Assembly (NCBI GenBank): GCA_902788345.1
Contig: CADAJP010000002.1
Coordinates: forward strand, 211,989-275,988
DNA from: an uncultured bacterium
GTDB lineage: Bacteria > Cyanobacteriota > Vampirovibrionia > Gastranaerophilales > Gastranaerophilaceae
Length of the DNA stretch: 64,000 nucleotides
Reading direction: 5' to 3'
Of this stretch, positions 1 through 9,101 are shown piece by piece. Numbering within the stretch: position 1 is the first letter of the stretch; each line of letters opens with the position of its first letter. The position numbers and the translations under genes were made by a program. The notes beneath the pieces are model-generated. The model was not told where the DNA came from. It saw nothing but the letters and a program-made list of their open reading frames with translations, and did not search any database.

Positions 1-276
1 ACGCTCCAAAGGGGACAGGGATTTGATAAAATCGCACAAAGAATTTATAACTATCCTGAAGTCAAATCTGTTTATTTAATTTCAGGCGGATTTGATTTAC
101 TGATAACTTTAGAAGAAAAAACTCTGAAAGATATTGCAATGTTTGTATCAGATAAATTATCAACACTTGATTGTGTACTATCCACAGGAACACATTTTAT
201 TCTGAAAAAATACAAAGATCACGGAACAATTATGGCAAAACCTGAAGAAGATACAAGAGAGGTTATCACTCCATGA
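1..276 (+). CDS. Lrp/AsnC-family transcriptional regulator, C-terminal part (5' end outside window)
   Basis: An open frame runs from base 1 to a TGA at 274-276, giving 91 residues with no start in the window. The visible part matches the effector-binding (RAM) domain of Lrp/AsnC regulators: a segment around GGFDLLITLE, then a helix, then a short strand and tail. The helix-turn-helix would lie upstream, outside the window. The stop overlaps the start of the next gene by 4 nt (ATGA), so the two are translationally coupled. The same pairing, a regulator followed by an alanine-type aminotransferase, is known in Bacillus as alaR-alaT (yugG-yugH). By analogy this regulator may control the aminotransferase; that is inference. 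Confidence 0.75.
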   Translation, partial: TLQRGQGFDKIAQRIYNYPEVKSVYLISGGFDLLITLEEKTLKDIAMFVSDKLSTLDCVLSTGTHFILKKYKDHGTIMAKPEEDTREVITP

Positions 277-1436
277 GGAATTTCTTATCGGATAAAATTC
301 AGGAAATAAAACCGTCAGGAATAAGAAAATTTTTTGATATTGTAACAGAGATGAAAGATGCAATATCACTTGGCGTTGGCGAACCTGATTTTGAAACACC
401 ATGGCATATAAGGGAAGAAGGCATTTATGCTTTTGAAAAAGGCAGAACTTTTTACACTTCTAATGCCGGTTTAATGCCTTTGAGAGAAGAAATCAGCAAA
501 TATATTGAACGAACTCAAAACATTAAATACAATCCAAATGGTGAAATCCTTGTTACTGTAGGTGGTTCAGAAGCAATTGATATTGCACTCAGAGCCTTAA
601 TAAACAACGGTGATGAAGTTATAATTCCTCAGCCGTCTTATGTTTCATATGCACCGTGTTCATACCTTACAGGCGGTAAAAATGTTTATATAAATTTAAA
701 AGCCGAAAATAATTTTAAATTAACTCCGCAAGAACTTGAAAATGCAATTACGGATAAAACAAAAATTCTTATCCTGCCATACCCGAATAATCCTACGGGT
801 GCAATTATGGATAAGAATGACCTTGAAAAAATCCGCAAAATTATCATTGAAAAAGACATTTATGTAATTTCTGATGAAATATATTCGGAATTAACATACA
901 GCGGAAAACATGTATCTATTGCAAGCCTTGAAGGAATGAAAGAAAGAACTCTTTTAATTAACGGTTTTTCGAAAAATTATGCTATGACAGGCTGGAGATT
1001 AGGTTATTGCTGCGGACACCCTGATATTATAAGGCAAATGACAAAAATTCATCAGTACGCAATTATGTGTGCTCCGACAATAAGCCAATATGCAGCGGTT
1101 GAAGCCTTAAAAAACGGGGATGAAGATATTAAAATGATGCGTGAATCATACAATCAAAGACGCAGATTTTTGTTAAATGCTTTTAAAGAAATGAATTTAG
1201 AATGTTTTGAACCGCATGGAGCATTTTATGTATTCCCATGCATAAAAGAATTTGGGATGACAAGTGAAGAATTTGCACTAAAATTTCTTGAGGAAGAAAA
1301 AGTTGCGGCAGTACCGGGAACAGCCTTTGGTGACAGCGGAGAAGGATATTTAAGAATTTCTTATGCTTACTCACTTGAAAAATTGAAAACGGCAATGGAA
1401 AGATTAAATAATTTTGTAACAAGGCTGAGAAAGTAA
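273..1436 (+). CDS. PLP-dependent class I/II aminotransferase, alanine transaminase-like
   Basis: The 387-residue product has the full fold-type I aminotransferase layout. It contains an N-terminal GVGEPDF substrate-site segment (about 34-40), the PYPNNPTG motif (about 169-176), the SDEIYSELTY strand (about 200-209) and the PLP-binding lysine in GFSKNYAMTGWR (Lys234). It is a cytoplasmic enzyme moving amino groups between an amino acid and a 2-oxo acid. Length is normal for the family. Sequence alone cannot separate alanine, aspartate and aromatic specificities. The overlap with an upstream Lrp/AsnC gene resembles Bacillus alaR-alaT and favours alanine, with modest certainty. The start is the ATG overlapping the regulator stop. 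Confidence 0.85.
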   Translation: MRNFLSDKIQEIKPSGIRKFFDIVTEMKDAISLGVGEPDFETPWHIREEGIYAFEKGRTFYTSNAGLMPLREEISKYIERTQNIKYNPNGEILVTVGGSEAIDIALRALINNGDEVIIPQPSYVSYAPCSYLTGGKNVYINLKAENNFKLTPQELENAITDKTKILILPYPNNPTGAIMDKNDLEKIRKIIIEKDIYVISDEIYSELTYSGKHVSIASLEGMKERTLLINGFSKNYAMTGWRLGYCCGHPDIIRQMTKIHQYAIMCAPTISQYAAVEALKNGDEDIKMMRESYNQRRRFLLNAFKEMNLECFEPHGAFYVFPCIKEFGMTSEEFALKFLEEEKVAAVPGTAFGDSGEGYLRISYAYSLEKLKTAMERLNNFVTRLRK

Positions 1437-1439
1437 ATT

Positions 1440-1925
1440 ATGTATGAAATTAAAAAACAAATTTATCTTGATTTTACAAAAAATCAAAAGTCTTCGCTTT
1501 TGAGTTATCTACGAGCATATACAAAAAAATTCCCGGAACTTAAATCCGAAGAAATCCTTGATAAATTTATTGAGGATGAAAGATATTATCTTGAAATTGA
1601 CAATTCAAGATTTGAATTTTTGAAAGAAATTATAGACAGTGATACTTTTTTATCTGACAGTCTGAAATATATAAAAGAATGTAAAAAGTACTATGAAAAC
1701 AAAGAAAAACAACGCCCGATTATAGAGGCCCAAAAAGCATATGAAAAGCAAAAAAGGGAATTTTTGAAAAAGGTCAAAATGTCAAAAGAACCGCCGACAA
1801 AAAAACAACTATACTATTATGATAAACTTTGCAAAAAATATGGTCTTGAAAAAAAAGAATTAACTTCGAAACTTGAAGCCTTGGAAGAAATAGATAAAAT
1901 ATTGGAAGAACATAAGATTATATAA
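1440..1925 (+). CDS. Hypothetical charged helical protein
   Basis: The 161-residue product is very rich in Lys and Glu, with no signal peptide or membrane segment. It is predicted mostly helical, with a coiled-coil-like stretch in the middle. Near residue 115 there is a KEPPTKKQLYYYDKLCKKYG segment. This resembles the short PPT-x-KQ-x-x-Y motif found in several small unassigned bacterial proteins where a helical hairpin follows. I do not recognise a family with a known function. The ATG lies 3 nt after the aminotransferase stop, so the gene is probably the last of that operon. A hairpin follows the stop. Confidence 0.6.
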   Translation: MYEIKKQIYLDFTKNQKSSLLSYLRAYTKKFPELKSEEILDKFIEDERYYLEIDNSRFEFLKEIIDSDTFLSDSLKYIKECKKYYENKEKQRPIIEAQKAYEKQKREFLKKVKMSKEPPTKKQLYYYDKLCKKYGLEKKELTSKLEALEEIDKILEEHKII

Positions 1926-1930
1926 ATTCT

Positions 1931-1956
1931 GAAAAACAATAATCCACTTGTTTTTC
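1931..1956. terminator. Hairpin between convergent genes, possible bidirectional terminator
   Basis: GAAAAACA (1931-1938) is complementary to TGTTTTTC (1949-1956), giving an 8-bp AT-rich stem with a 10-nt loop. It sits in the 35-nt gap between convergent stop codons. It has few GC pairs and only broken U-runs, so strength is uncertain. Confidence 0.4.
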
Positions 1957-1960
1957 AATA

Positions 1961-4426
1961 TTAGAATATTTTGTCAAAGAATTTGTTAATTTTATCTTTT
2001 AAGGCACTATATAGTGGATTTTCTTTTTCAAGTCTTGTCATAACGTGCTTTTCATCAGTTCCAAAAATATTGTAGTAATAAACATTTTTCTCTATATGTG
2101 AAAAATTCAAACTTTTATTTTTTATACAGTCATTGCCCGGTGTAAAAAATTTCAGTAAAAAACTTGAAAGATTTGAATTATTATCAGGTGCCATATACGG
2201 AAAACTTGTGCACATTCCAAAAGAGCTGAGCATATCCTCATCTATCCCAAAAACTTTTTTATAAAATTTTTTGTTTTTATTTCCGATAAATTCATCTGTT
2301 GTATTGTCATAATTTCTTATTCCGTTTTTAGCATGGAAAATTGCATCTATACCATACCTGTTTTGAAATCTTATTACATCGTTTACATAATTTATACCCT
2401 CAGTTGCCGCTGTAACAGGACAAAACAATATATGATTTGACTTTGATAATGCATTTGCCTTATTAATATAATTTGCAGCATCAGCCATTGAATAACCGGA
2501 AGCAGATACATCATCAGCAATTATAAAAGCAGAATTTTCCGGCATAGAATTTAACTGTCTTATGTCGCTTATTCTTAAAATTCTTTCTTTTGGTATTTCT
2601 AAAATTGGTGCAAACATTTTGGCAATAACATCAAAACTTTTAACCGGTTCATTCGTTACAGGAACCGCAATATATATATTGTTCTTACTTATATTATGAG
2701 TTTTTGCATAATTTTTTACCTGTAATTTTAAATCTTTTAAGTTTTCTATCATTCGCTGTTTTGAATATACATCAATATATTCATCATAATACTTTGCTAT
2801 TTTCAAAGATAATTTTTCGCGTTTTCTCCTGCTCTTTGTATAATAATTTGCTACAGATTCGACAGTAGATTTTAAAAGGGTTTCATTTGGCATTATCGGA
2901 CGCATTTGTTCTAAAATTACCCGTCTTGTTGCAGGAGCATCCAAACTTATTGTTTGGCATTTTATTTTATTTTTTAAAAGGTAAGATTTTATTTTTCCGT
3001 TTAAACTTTCATCTAATGCCTCATTAAAACTGTATTCAGGATGTTTTTCCATCAACTTCCTTGTATTTTCTAACACTTTAACAGTCTTTTTCGCAAGTAA
3101 ATTGTCATCCGTGAATAAATTTATACCATCAGACCATCCTTCAAGATTAAAAAATTTTATATCGCCATATTGTCCAAAAATTCCTATATTTCGCTGAAAA
3201 TTTTTATCTTTTAAATCATCTTTTACTACAAATATTCCCTCATATTTTTCACCCTTTTGTATAGGTAAATTTATTATTGATTTTTCTTTTGAAAAATAAT
3301 TAAATATTGAATTCAAGCCCCCATTTAAAGATATTTTATGAACCTTTGATTTTGCAAGTTCTTCAGATAAAAAACCTAAAAAATTATAACTGGCAAATTG
3401 AGTTAATTTTTGCATAACTCTCAATACATCTATTTCTTTTGCCCATGGCAAAGTATCTAATACTACATTTATGGATTTATCGAGTTTTTCAGGTGTAAAA
3501 ACGCATAATTTATCCTCTAATTTTGTATAAATATTTTTAATATATTTATCTATTTTAGGAGTATTAAGCTTTTGTACTTTAGGTTGTTCATTTGTTCCGA
3601 CTCTTGCATATATTCGTTTAAAATTTTGATAATCAGGAACACCTTTTTTATGCGGCAGCTGAACATCAATACTTATAAAGTTATCCCCCCAGGAAGTTGA
3701 GAAAAAGCTGATTTCACGCAAATCTTTTCCGAATAATTCACTTATACTCTTTGATTTTTCAACTATACTCCAATGGTTAAGATATGGATTTTCAGCAATT
3801 TCCCTTAAATTCATACCGTTAACTTTATATTTTGACAGCCTTGACATTATTTCAAGCTGTTCGTTACTGTATTTATTATCCAAACTCCAAATATAACTCG
3901 GGCTATAATTCCACATGCCTGCATCATTTTTCGATACCATTAGGGGTTCAAGAATTTTCATACGTTCATAAGGTATTTCGGAAAAATAAGGAAAAGCATC
4001 TCCGGGGATACGCATTTCGCCTAAAATATCTCTCTTTTTTGCTAAATTATATAAATATTCAAGCTCAAATTTTTTATGATCCGTTAAGAACGGAAGCAAG
4101 TGAACATCATATGTTGGTAAATCAGTAATATTTTGTGCTATATCCACAACTTCCGGCTTCAAAGCCGAACGGAATATCATTTCATTTTCTCTTTGAAATT
4201 CCATGTAAAGTTCTGACATGGCTTTAGATTCTTCTTTGGATATAGGAGGAAGAACCTCATCAATAAATTTTTGAAACATATCAGGCATATCATCAGCCTG
4301 TTTTACAAATTCATCATTAACAATTCTTGTAATTCTGTTGAATTTCGGAGTTCTTATTCCGGAGAAAGAAGTATTATATCTATTTTTTATATTTATATTG
4401 TTGACACAATCTATTTGCATAGTCAT
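1961..4426 (-). CDS. Large orphan protein with C-terminal phosphoribosyltransferase-like domain
   Basis: The 821-residue product has no recognised overall family. It begins with a short polar leader carrying NTSFSGIR (about 18-25), like other orphans in this window. About 600 residues without a recognised domain follow. Near the C-terminus (about 582-720) there is a Rossmann-like strand (NNIYIAVPV), then FIIADDVSASGYSM (about 634-647). This matches the PRPP-binding loop of type I phosphoribosyltransferases (acidic pair, then a small-residue loop with Gly). A later APDNNSNLSSF segment may be a second conserved element. No signal peptide or membrane helix is evident. The frame extends to a TTG at 4456, but the ATG at 4426 is preceded by an AGGG-type site and is preferred. 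Function is unknown; a nucleotide- or ribose-phosphate-binding role is inferred from the loop only. Confidence 0.65.
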   Translation of the reverse strand: MTMQIDCVNNINIKNRYNTSFSGIRTPKFNRITRIVNDEFVKQADDMPDMFQKFIDEVLPPISKEESKAMSELYMEFQRENEMIFRSALKPEVVDIAQNITDLPTYDVHLLPFLTDHKKFELEYLYNLAKKRDILGEMRIPGDAFPYFSEIPYERMKILEPLMVSKNDAGMWNYSPSYIWSLDNKYSNEQLEIMSRLSKYKVNGMNLREIAENPYLNHWSIVEKSKSISELFGKDLREISFFSTSWGDNFISIDVQLPHKKGVPDYQNFKRIYARVGTNEQPKVQKLNTPKIDKYIKNIYTKLEDKLCVFTPEKLDKSINVVLDTLPWAKEIDVLRVMQKLTQFASYNFLGFLSEELAKSKVHKISLNGGLNSIFNYFSKEKSIINLPIQKGEKYEGIFVVKDDLKDKNFQRNIGIFGQYGDIKFFNLEGWSDGINLFTDDNLLAKKTVKVLENTRKLMEKHPEYSFNEALDESLNGKIKSYLLKNKIKCQTISLDAPATRRVILEQMRPIMPNETLLKSTVESVANYYTKSRRKREKLSLKIAKYYDEYIDVYSKQRMIENLKDLKLQVKNYAKTHNISKNNIYIAVPVTNEPVKSFDVIAKMFAPILEIPKERILRISDIRQLNSMPENSAFIIADDVSASGYSMADAANYINKANALSKSNHILFCPVTAATEGINYVNDVIRFQNRYGIDAIFHAKNGIRNYDNTTDEFIGNKNKKFYKKVFGIDEDMLSSFGMCTSFPYMAPDNNSNLSSFLLKFFTPGNDCIKNKSLNFSHIEKNVYYYNIFGTDEKHVMTRLEKENPLYSALKDKINKFFDKIF

Positions 4427-4487
4427 TATAAACCCTGTCAAAAATAATTTTGCCAAGGTTGATATTTAATACAAATATTATTAACCC

Positions 4488-6491
4488 CTATCCTTCGGTA
4501 ATATCCCAATGTTCCAGAATATCATCATCAATTCCGTCTAAAAATCTTGACGGCTTTGATAATACCATATTCATTGAATAATCATACATATCAACAGGAT
4601 AAGTTATATATAAATTATTTTTTGCACGAGTAGTTGCAACATACATTAAACGCAATTCTTCATCCATTTCTTCTTCAGAATTAAATGAATAAGCACTCGG
4701 GAAACGACCGTCAACCGCACCAATTATAAAAACACTATCCCACTCCAAACCTTTTGCGGAATGAATAGTAGAAATTGTTAATGCCTCATCATCTGAATTA
4801 TTTTTATACATACCCTCAACACTCGCATCAGGCGGTTCAAGTGCCATATCGCTTATAAAATCCTCCAAATTAGAATATTGAGAAGCAAGATATTGAAAAT
4901 GATCCAAATCTTTTTCACGTTTTGCAAAGTCATCATATTTATCCTTTAAAATCGGGAGATAATAACGGATAATTTCTTCTACAATTTCGGCAGGCTTTTT
5001 AGTTGACATAAGAGAACGTTCCCTGCCAAGAACATTTAACAACGGTGAAAGGCTTGACATCTTGTTAGACGGCAAAAGTTTTATATCAGGATTTATATTA
5101 CCTTTTAAAACAGGCATAATATTATTAACAGCAGCATTTCCGATGCCGCGTAATAATAACAAAATTCTTGTTAAACTTATGACATCATCAGGATTTATTA
5201 AAACTCTCAAATGAGAAACAACATCTTTTATATGCGCTGTTTCCATAAATTTAGGGCCGCCAAATTTTCTGTATGGAATTGCTCTTTTTGAAAGTTCTAT
5301 TTCCAAAGAATATGACATTCTTGCATTACGGGTTAAAACACAAATTTCTTCAAGCGGGACATCTTCATCTAACAATTCTAAAATTCTCTGACAAATAAAA
5401 TCAGCTTCCATCTGGGTATTTTTTGCACAAATAAGCGCAGGCATAACAGGTGACTGAATTTGTGAAAACAATTCTTTGTCATATTTTTCTTTTGCTCTGC
5501 CTATTATTAAATTGGTTAATTTTAAAATATTCTGAGTGCTTCTGTAATTTTGTTCAAGTTTAATAATTTTTGTATTTTCAAACAATTTTGGAAAATCAAA
5601 AATATTACGGTAATTTGCACCTCTGAATGAATAAATACTTTGTGCGTCATCTCCAACAGCCATAATATTTTTATGCACACTCGATAAGAGCCTTACAATA
5701 TCAGCCTGAAGAGTATTAGTATCCTGATACTCATCCACCATTATATATTTGTACTCACCTGAAATTTTTTGCCTTAAATCGTCATTATTTTCTAAAAGAA
5801 TTTTTAAATAAACAAGTAAATCATCATAGTCCAAAATTGAATTTTCACGTTTATAACTTACATAATTTTTATGTACTTCAGTAATTTTATCAATACAATG
5901 TTCAAATTGAGGGAACTCATTAATTATAATTTCTTTTACAGGAGTAACCTTATTCACACTTTTTGAATACATATCCAAAATTGTATTTTTTTTAGGAAAT
6001 CTTTTTTCTTTTTTAGGAAACATCTGCCCGACAATATGATTTATCACATCTTCGCAGTCGCTTCTGTCCATAATTGTAAAATTATTTTTCAATTTCAGCG
6101 CTGAAGCATATTTTCTCAAAATTATATTTGCAAAAGAGTGAAATGTACCGCCTGCAACCTTTTCGCACCGGCTGTCCAAAACTAATGATGCACGGGAAAG
6201 CATTTCATGTGCAGCTTTTTTGGTAAAAGTCAAAAGCAAAATATTATTTGGAGCAACACCATCCTCAATTAACCTTGCAACACGATAGGTTAAAGTTTTT
6301 GTTTTACCCGAACCCGCACCTGCAATAACAAGCAAAGCACCCTCATTTGACATAACAGCTTCCAATTGTTTTTCATTCAAATCCTGCTCATAGTTAACTT
6401 TATAATTCGTCTTTTGAGGCTGACGTTTTTTAAGCACATATTTTTTATGTGCCGGTTTATTTTCTGAAACTGTTGAAAGCTCTTTTGACAT
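4488..6491 (-). CDS. UvrD/PcrA-family ATP-dependent DNA helicase (superfamily 1A)
   Basis: The 667-residue product has the SF1 helicase motifs in order: LNEKQLEAV (Q motif), VIAGAGSGKTKT (Walker A), LLTFTKKAAHEM (Ia), DEYQDTN (II), VGDDAQSIYSFRGA (III), LEQNYRST (IV), TISTIHSAKGLEWDSVFI (V) and ELRLMYVATTRAK (VI). These enzymes translocate 3'-5' on single-stranded DNA in repair and replication restart. The basic N-terminal tail of about 45 residues is extra, and the 2B region looks compact. The frame could extend to a TTG at 6536, but the ATG at 6491 follows GGGAG with 5-nt spacing, which decides the start. Whether it is the housekeeping PcrA/UvrD or a paralogue cannot be told here. Confidence 0.92.
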   Translation of the reverse strand: MSKELSTVSENKPAHKKYVLKKRQPQKTNYKVNYEQDLNEKQLEAVMSNEGALLVIAGAGSGKTKTLTYRVARLIEDGVAPNNILLLTFTKKAAHEMLSRASLVLDSRCEKVAGGTFHSFANIILRKYASALKLKNNFTIMDRSDCEDVINHIVGQMFPKKEKRFPKKNTILDMYSKSVNKVTPVKEIIINEFPQFEHCIDKITEVHKNYVSYKRENSILDYDDLLVYLKILLENNDDLRQKISGEYKYIMVDEYQDTNTLQADIVRLLSSVHKNIMAVGDDAQSIYSFRGANYRNIFDFPKLFENTKIIKLEQNYRSTQNILKLTNLIIGRAKEKYDKELFSQIQSPVMPALICAKNTQMEADFICQRILELLDEDVPLEEICVLTRNARMSYSLEIELSKRAIPYRKFGGPKFMETAHIKDVVSHLRVLINPDDVISLTRILLLLRGIGNAAVNNIMPVLKGNINPDIKLLPSNKMSSLSPLLNVLGRERSLMSTKKPAEIVEEIIRYYLPILKDKYDDFAKREKDLDHFQYLASQYSNLEDFISDMALEPPDASVEGMYKNNSDDEALTISTIHSAKGLEWDSVFIIGAVDGRFPSAYSFNSEEEMDEELRLMYVATTRAKNNLYITYPVDMYDYSMNMVLSKPSRFLDGIDDDILEHWDITEG

Positions 6492-6600
6492 AATACTCCC
6501 AAGAATATTATAGTTTAATTTCTTAAACATTATCAACTATATTATGTAAATTTTTAATAAAAGTATTTAATTTTAATAAAAAATAGTAAATAATATATTT

Positions 6601-7179
6601 ATGAAAAAGTTTTTACTGATTTTTATTACAACCTTATTATCAATTTTTACATTTACAACCACAGCTCTTGCACTCAGCGGTATTTGGATGAACACAAAAG
6701 GTTTAAAGGTTTATATTCCGCCTAAAGATATGCTCACCACCACGATGACACACGCTTTTCAGGAATGGCAAAGAAAAACAAATAACTATTTCTCTTTTCA
6801 ATTTGTAAACACAAAAAGCACCGCAAATATTGAAGTAATTTTTATGGACAGCGGAATCCCAGAAATCTGCAAAAATGACGGGGCATTGGGCTGCACAAAA
6901 GTAAGTACACTACAAAACCACCTCGGAACAAGAATAAGACGCGCAACAGTTTATATTTCCCGAAAAAGTAATAACGGCAGAGTGATGAGTAACACACAGG
7001 TTTATACAATAATGCTTCATGAAATCGGACACGCTTTAGGGTTAGGACACACAAAAGAACCGACAAGCATTATGTATGCAGGCACAAATCAAACAATGGC
7101 AACAAAACAGGAAATTCAAATATCTGATTTAAACCTGCTTTACGATATTTATCACAGTGATAAAAAGAAAAGTAATTAA
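6601..7179 (+). CDS. Secreted matrixin-like zinc metalloprotease
   Basis: The 192-residue product begins with a classical signal peptide (MKKF, hydrophobic core, likely cleavage near residue 25). The mature part is a small metzincin catalytic domain: WQRKTNNYFSFQF in the N-terminal helix region, then HEIGHALGLGH (His140, Glu141, His144, His150), which fits HExxHxxGxxH exactly. The Met-turn is SIMY (Met158). There is no propeptide cysteine switch and no haemopexin domain. It should act outside the cytoplasmic membrane; the substrate is unknown. Its end overlaps the convergent gene at 7176 by 4 nt, and that gene encodes a second protease of the same type, suggesting local duplication and inversion. 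Confidence 0.85.
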   Translation: MKKFLLIFITTLLSIFTFTTTALALSGIWMNTKGLKVYIPPKDMLTTTMTHAFQEWQRKTNNYFSFQFVNTKSTANIEVIFMDSGIPEICKNDGALGCTKVSTLQNHLGTRIRRATVYISRKSNNGRVMSNTQVYTIMLHEIGHALGLGHTKEPTSIMYAGTNQTMATKQEIQISDLNLLYDIYHSDKKKSN

Positions 7180-7730
7180 AAGCTTGAATAAGTACCTTTA
7201 TTCATATATGACCAACCGTTCAAACGAAAAAGTTTTATAATATCGTTTGATGTAATATCCTGTTTTTCATCAACCGGAGAATGCATTATACCAAGATTAC
7301 GATTTGAATCCGGTAAACCCAATGCATGTCCTATTTCATGAAGCATAACAGTATAAATCATATCCTGAGAATATTTTTTAGGATTTGGGACTATTGAAAT
7401 TTCAGCTTTTGAAATACTGCCGCCTTTGATAGTTACTGCGTATTCGCCCAAATCACCAACATCTGTTCCGTTTGTTTTTTCGGGAAAATCAACCTCAATA
7501 TCAGCAGGAGTTTTTGTTATAAAAGAAAATTTTAATTGACCGTAACTTTTATCCTGCCATTTTTGAAAAGCTCTCTGCATCATGCCGGAATAATCGTTAT
7601 CTGCCGGTATATATACGGTCAATGTATTTTTTGCCCAGCTATAACCGTTATCCCCAACCGCAAAAGACGGAAGCGATAACAAAAATAAACCTGCAATTAA
7701 TATAAAAAATGTAAATATTCTCTTTATCAT
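7176..7730 (-). CDS. Secreted matrixin-like metalloprotease paralogue with Asp as third zinc ligand
   Basis: The 184-residue product has a signal peptide (MIKR, long hydrophobic core, cleavage near residue 24) and a metzincin domain. The zinc motif is HEIGHALGLPD (His131, Glu132, His135, Asp141), so the third ligand is Asp as in snapalysin-type enzymes. The Met-turn is LGIMHSP (Met149). An upstream TTG at 7736 is in frame, but the ATG at 7730 has AAGGAA at proper distance. It is the last gene of a minus-strand run with 9102, 8421 and 7752. It shares the WQ-K/R pattern and overall layout with the convergent plus-strand protease. Confidence 0.83.
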   Translation of the reverse strand: MIKRIFTFFILIAGLFLLSLPSFAVGDNGYSWAKNTLTVYIPADNDYSGMMQRAFQKWQDKSYGQLKFSFITKTPADIEVDFPEKTNGTDVGDLGEYAVTIKGGSISKAEISIVPNPKKYSQDMIYTVMLHEIGHALGLPDSNRNLGIMHSPVDEKQDITSNDIIKLFRLNGWSYMNKGTYSSF

Positions 7731-7751
7731 AATCAAATTCCTTTTACTACT

Positions 7752-8411
7752 CTACCAGCCTTCTCTTGTTGAAATCTGTTTTCCGTCAAGATCAAACATC
7801 TGGCTTTTATACCATACTCCCTGAAATTCTTTTTTGCTGTCATACATATACTGAATATCTTTTGAAGCAAAGTATAAAGCACTTTTCAAATTTCCTTTTT
7901 TGTCATATTGCATTGAATAATAAGGGAATTTCGGATAATTTTCAGATGTTATATCAGCATAATACAACTTGCCAAAAGCCGTATAATACAAAGAATGATG
8001 AATATCATCCCTGTACTGAATTGCATAAATTATCAAAGTATTTTTTTTGTAATAAAACGGACTGTATTTTGCATCTTCATCTTCGGTAACACCATTATTT
8101 GCGAGCATGTAATGGTATTTAAAATTTTTGTCCTTTTTATATTTTTCAAACTCTTTTTTAAATTCATCTTTTGTCAGATAAATTTTTGAAGAATCGCTGA
8201 AAATAACATCTCTGTAGCTGTTTGCAAGTTCAATTCTCTCATTTTTTGTTAAGTCTGCCCAGTTAAAAATGACTTCAGGTTCATTTTGCACCTGAGGAGT
8301 AATTACCTGTTCAGATTGCGGCGGTCGTTCTTCAACAAATATATCCTCAAAAGCAAAAACACCACCTGTAGATAAACACAACATCAACAAAAATAATAAT
8401 AATTTTTTCAT
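7752..8411 (-). CDS. Hypothetical secreted protein
   Basis: The 219-residue product has a signal peptide (MKKLLLFLLMLCLS, cleavage likely after VFA near residue 20), then a Pro/Glu/Gln-rich linker and a globular part rich in Tyr and Lys. Short repeated Tyr-rich strands (YYKKNTLIIYAIQYRDDIHHS, YSMQYDKKGNLKSALYFAS) suggest a beta-rich fold of repeated strand pairs. I do not recognise a family. AGGAG stands before the ATG. It lies 9-21 nt from its neighbours in a minus-strand run ending in a secreted protease, so a joint envelope role is possible but unproven. Confidence 0.65.
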   Translation of the reverse strand: MKKLLLFLLMLCLSTGGVFAFEDIFVEERPPQSEQVITPQVQNEPEVIFNWADLTKNERIELANSYRDVIFSDSSKIYLTKDEFKKEFEKYKKDKNFKYHYMLANNGVTEDEDAKYSPFYYKKNTLIIYAIQYRDDIHHSLYYTAFGKLYYADITSENYPKFPYYSMQYDKKGNLKSALYFASKDIQYMYDSKKEFQGVWYKSQMFDLDGKQISTREGW

Positions 8412-8420
8412 TCTTAACTC

Positions 8421-9092
8421 CTATAATTTATTATTTAAAACTTTATAAGCAATTCTTAATTTAACCGAAAACAAATTATCTTCAGCTTCAAACAAATTAG
8501 CTTCCGCCAAAGCATATTCTTCAGGTAAAATAATACCATTTATCTCAAATCCTGTAAAATTTCCTGAAGCATCTTTTCTGGATTTTGTTGCAAGTGCATA
8601 CATAAAGGCTGACATGTCGTCTTTATCAATCAGATTATCACCATGAGGCTCTCCATGTGTGGAAATTTTATTAAAAGCATTACGTATCCAAACTTTTACC
8701 TTATTTATATATTCAGGTTTATTTTCAATATCATATCTGCCAAATCTGTATTTGAGCAAATATTCTTCATAATCTTCATAAGTTAATTTGCCGGTAACAT
8801 TTTGAACCTCTCTTGCAATAAATAAAAGATATGACTGTGCAAGTTCAGATATATTTTGCTTAAAAGTATTATCAAGATATTCCATATCTTCTTGTGTTTT
8901 ATCAGGTTTAGATGCAATTTGCCTCCATTTTGGAGACACAACATCAAAATCTTCTGCATCGGGATTTTGTATTCCCGACTGTACGACCATATCATTTATT
9001 ACGATTGCAAGAGCTTCGCCAAGTTCAGCATTGCCCAAAGGCAACTCTGCCAATATACTTGTTCTTGTAGCATCCTGAAAATTATCCTGCAT
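8421..9092 (-). CDS. Hypothetical protein with a possible EF-hand-like segment
   Basis: The 223-residue acidic product has no signal peptide or membrane segment and is probably helical throughout. One segment (GDNLIDKDDMSAFMYAL, about 150-166) looks like an EF-hand loop with following helix (D-x-L-x-D-x-D-D), though only one such motif is seen. No family was recognised. It starts 9 nt after the HgdC-type activase stop and ends 9 nt before the next gene, so it is almost certainly cotranscribed with both. Confidence 0.6.
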   Translation of the reverse strand: MQDNFQDATRTSILAELPLGNAELGEALAIVINDMVVQSGIQNPDAEDFDVVSPKWRQIASKPDKTQEDMEYLDNTFKQNISELAQSYLLFIAREVQNVTGKLTYEDYEEYLLKYRFGRYDIENKPEYINKVKVWIRNAFNKISTHGEPHGDNLIDKDDMSAFMYALATKSRKDASGNFTGFEINGIILPEEYALAEANLFEAEDNLFSVKLRIAYKVLNNKL

Positions 9093-9101
9093 TAAACGAT
9101 T

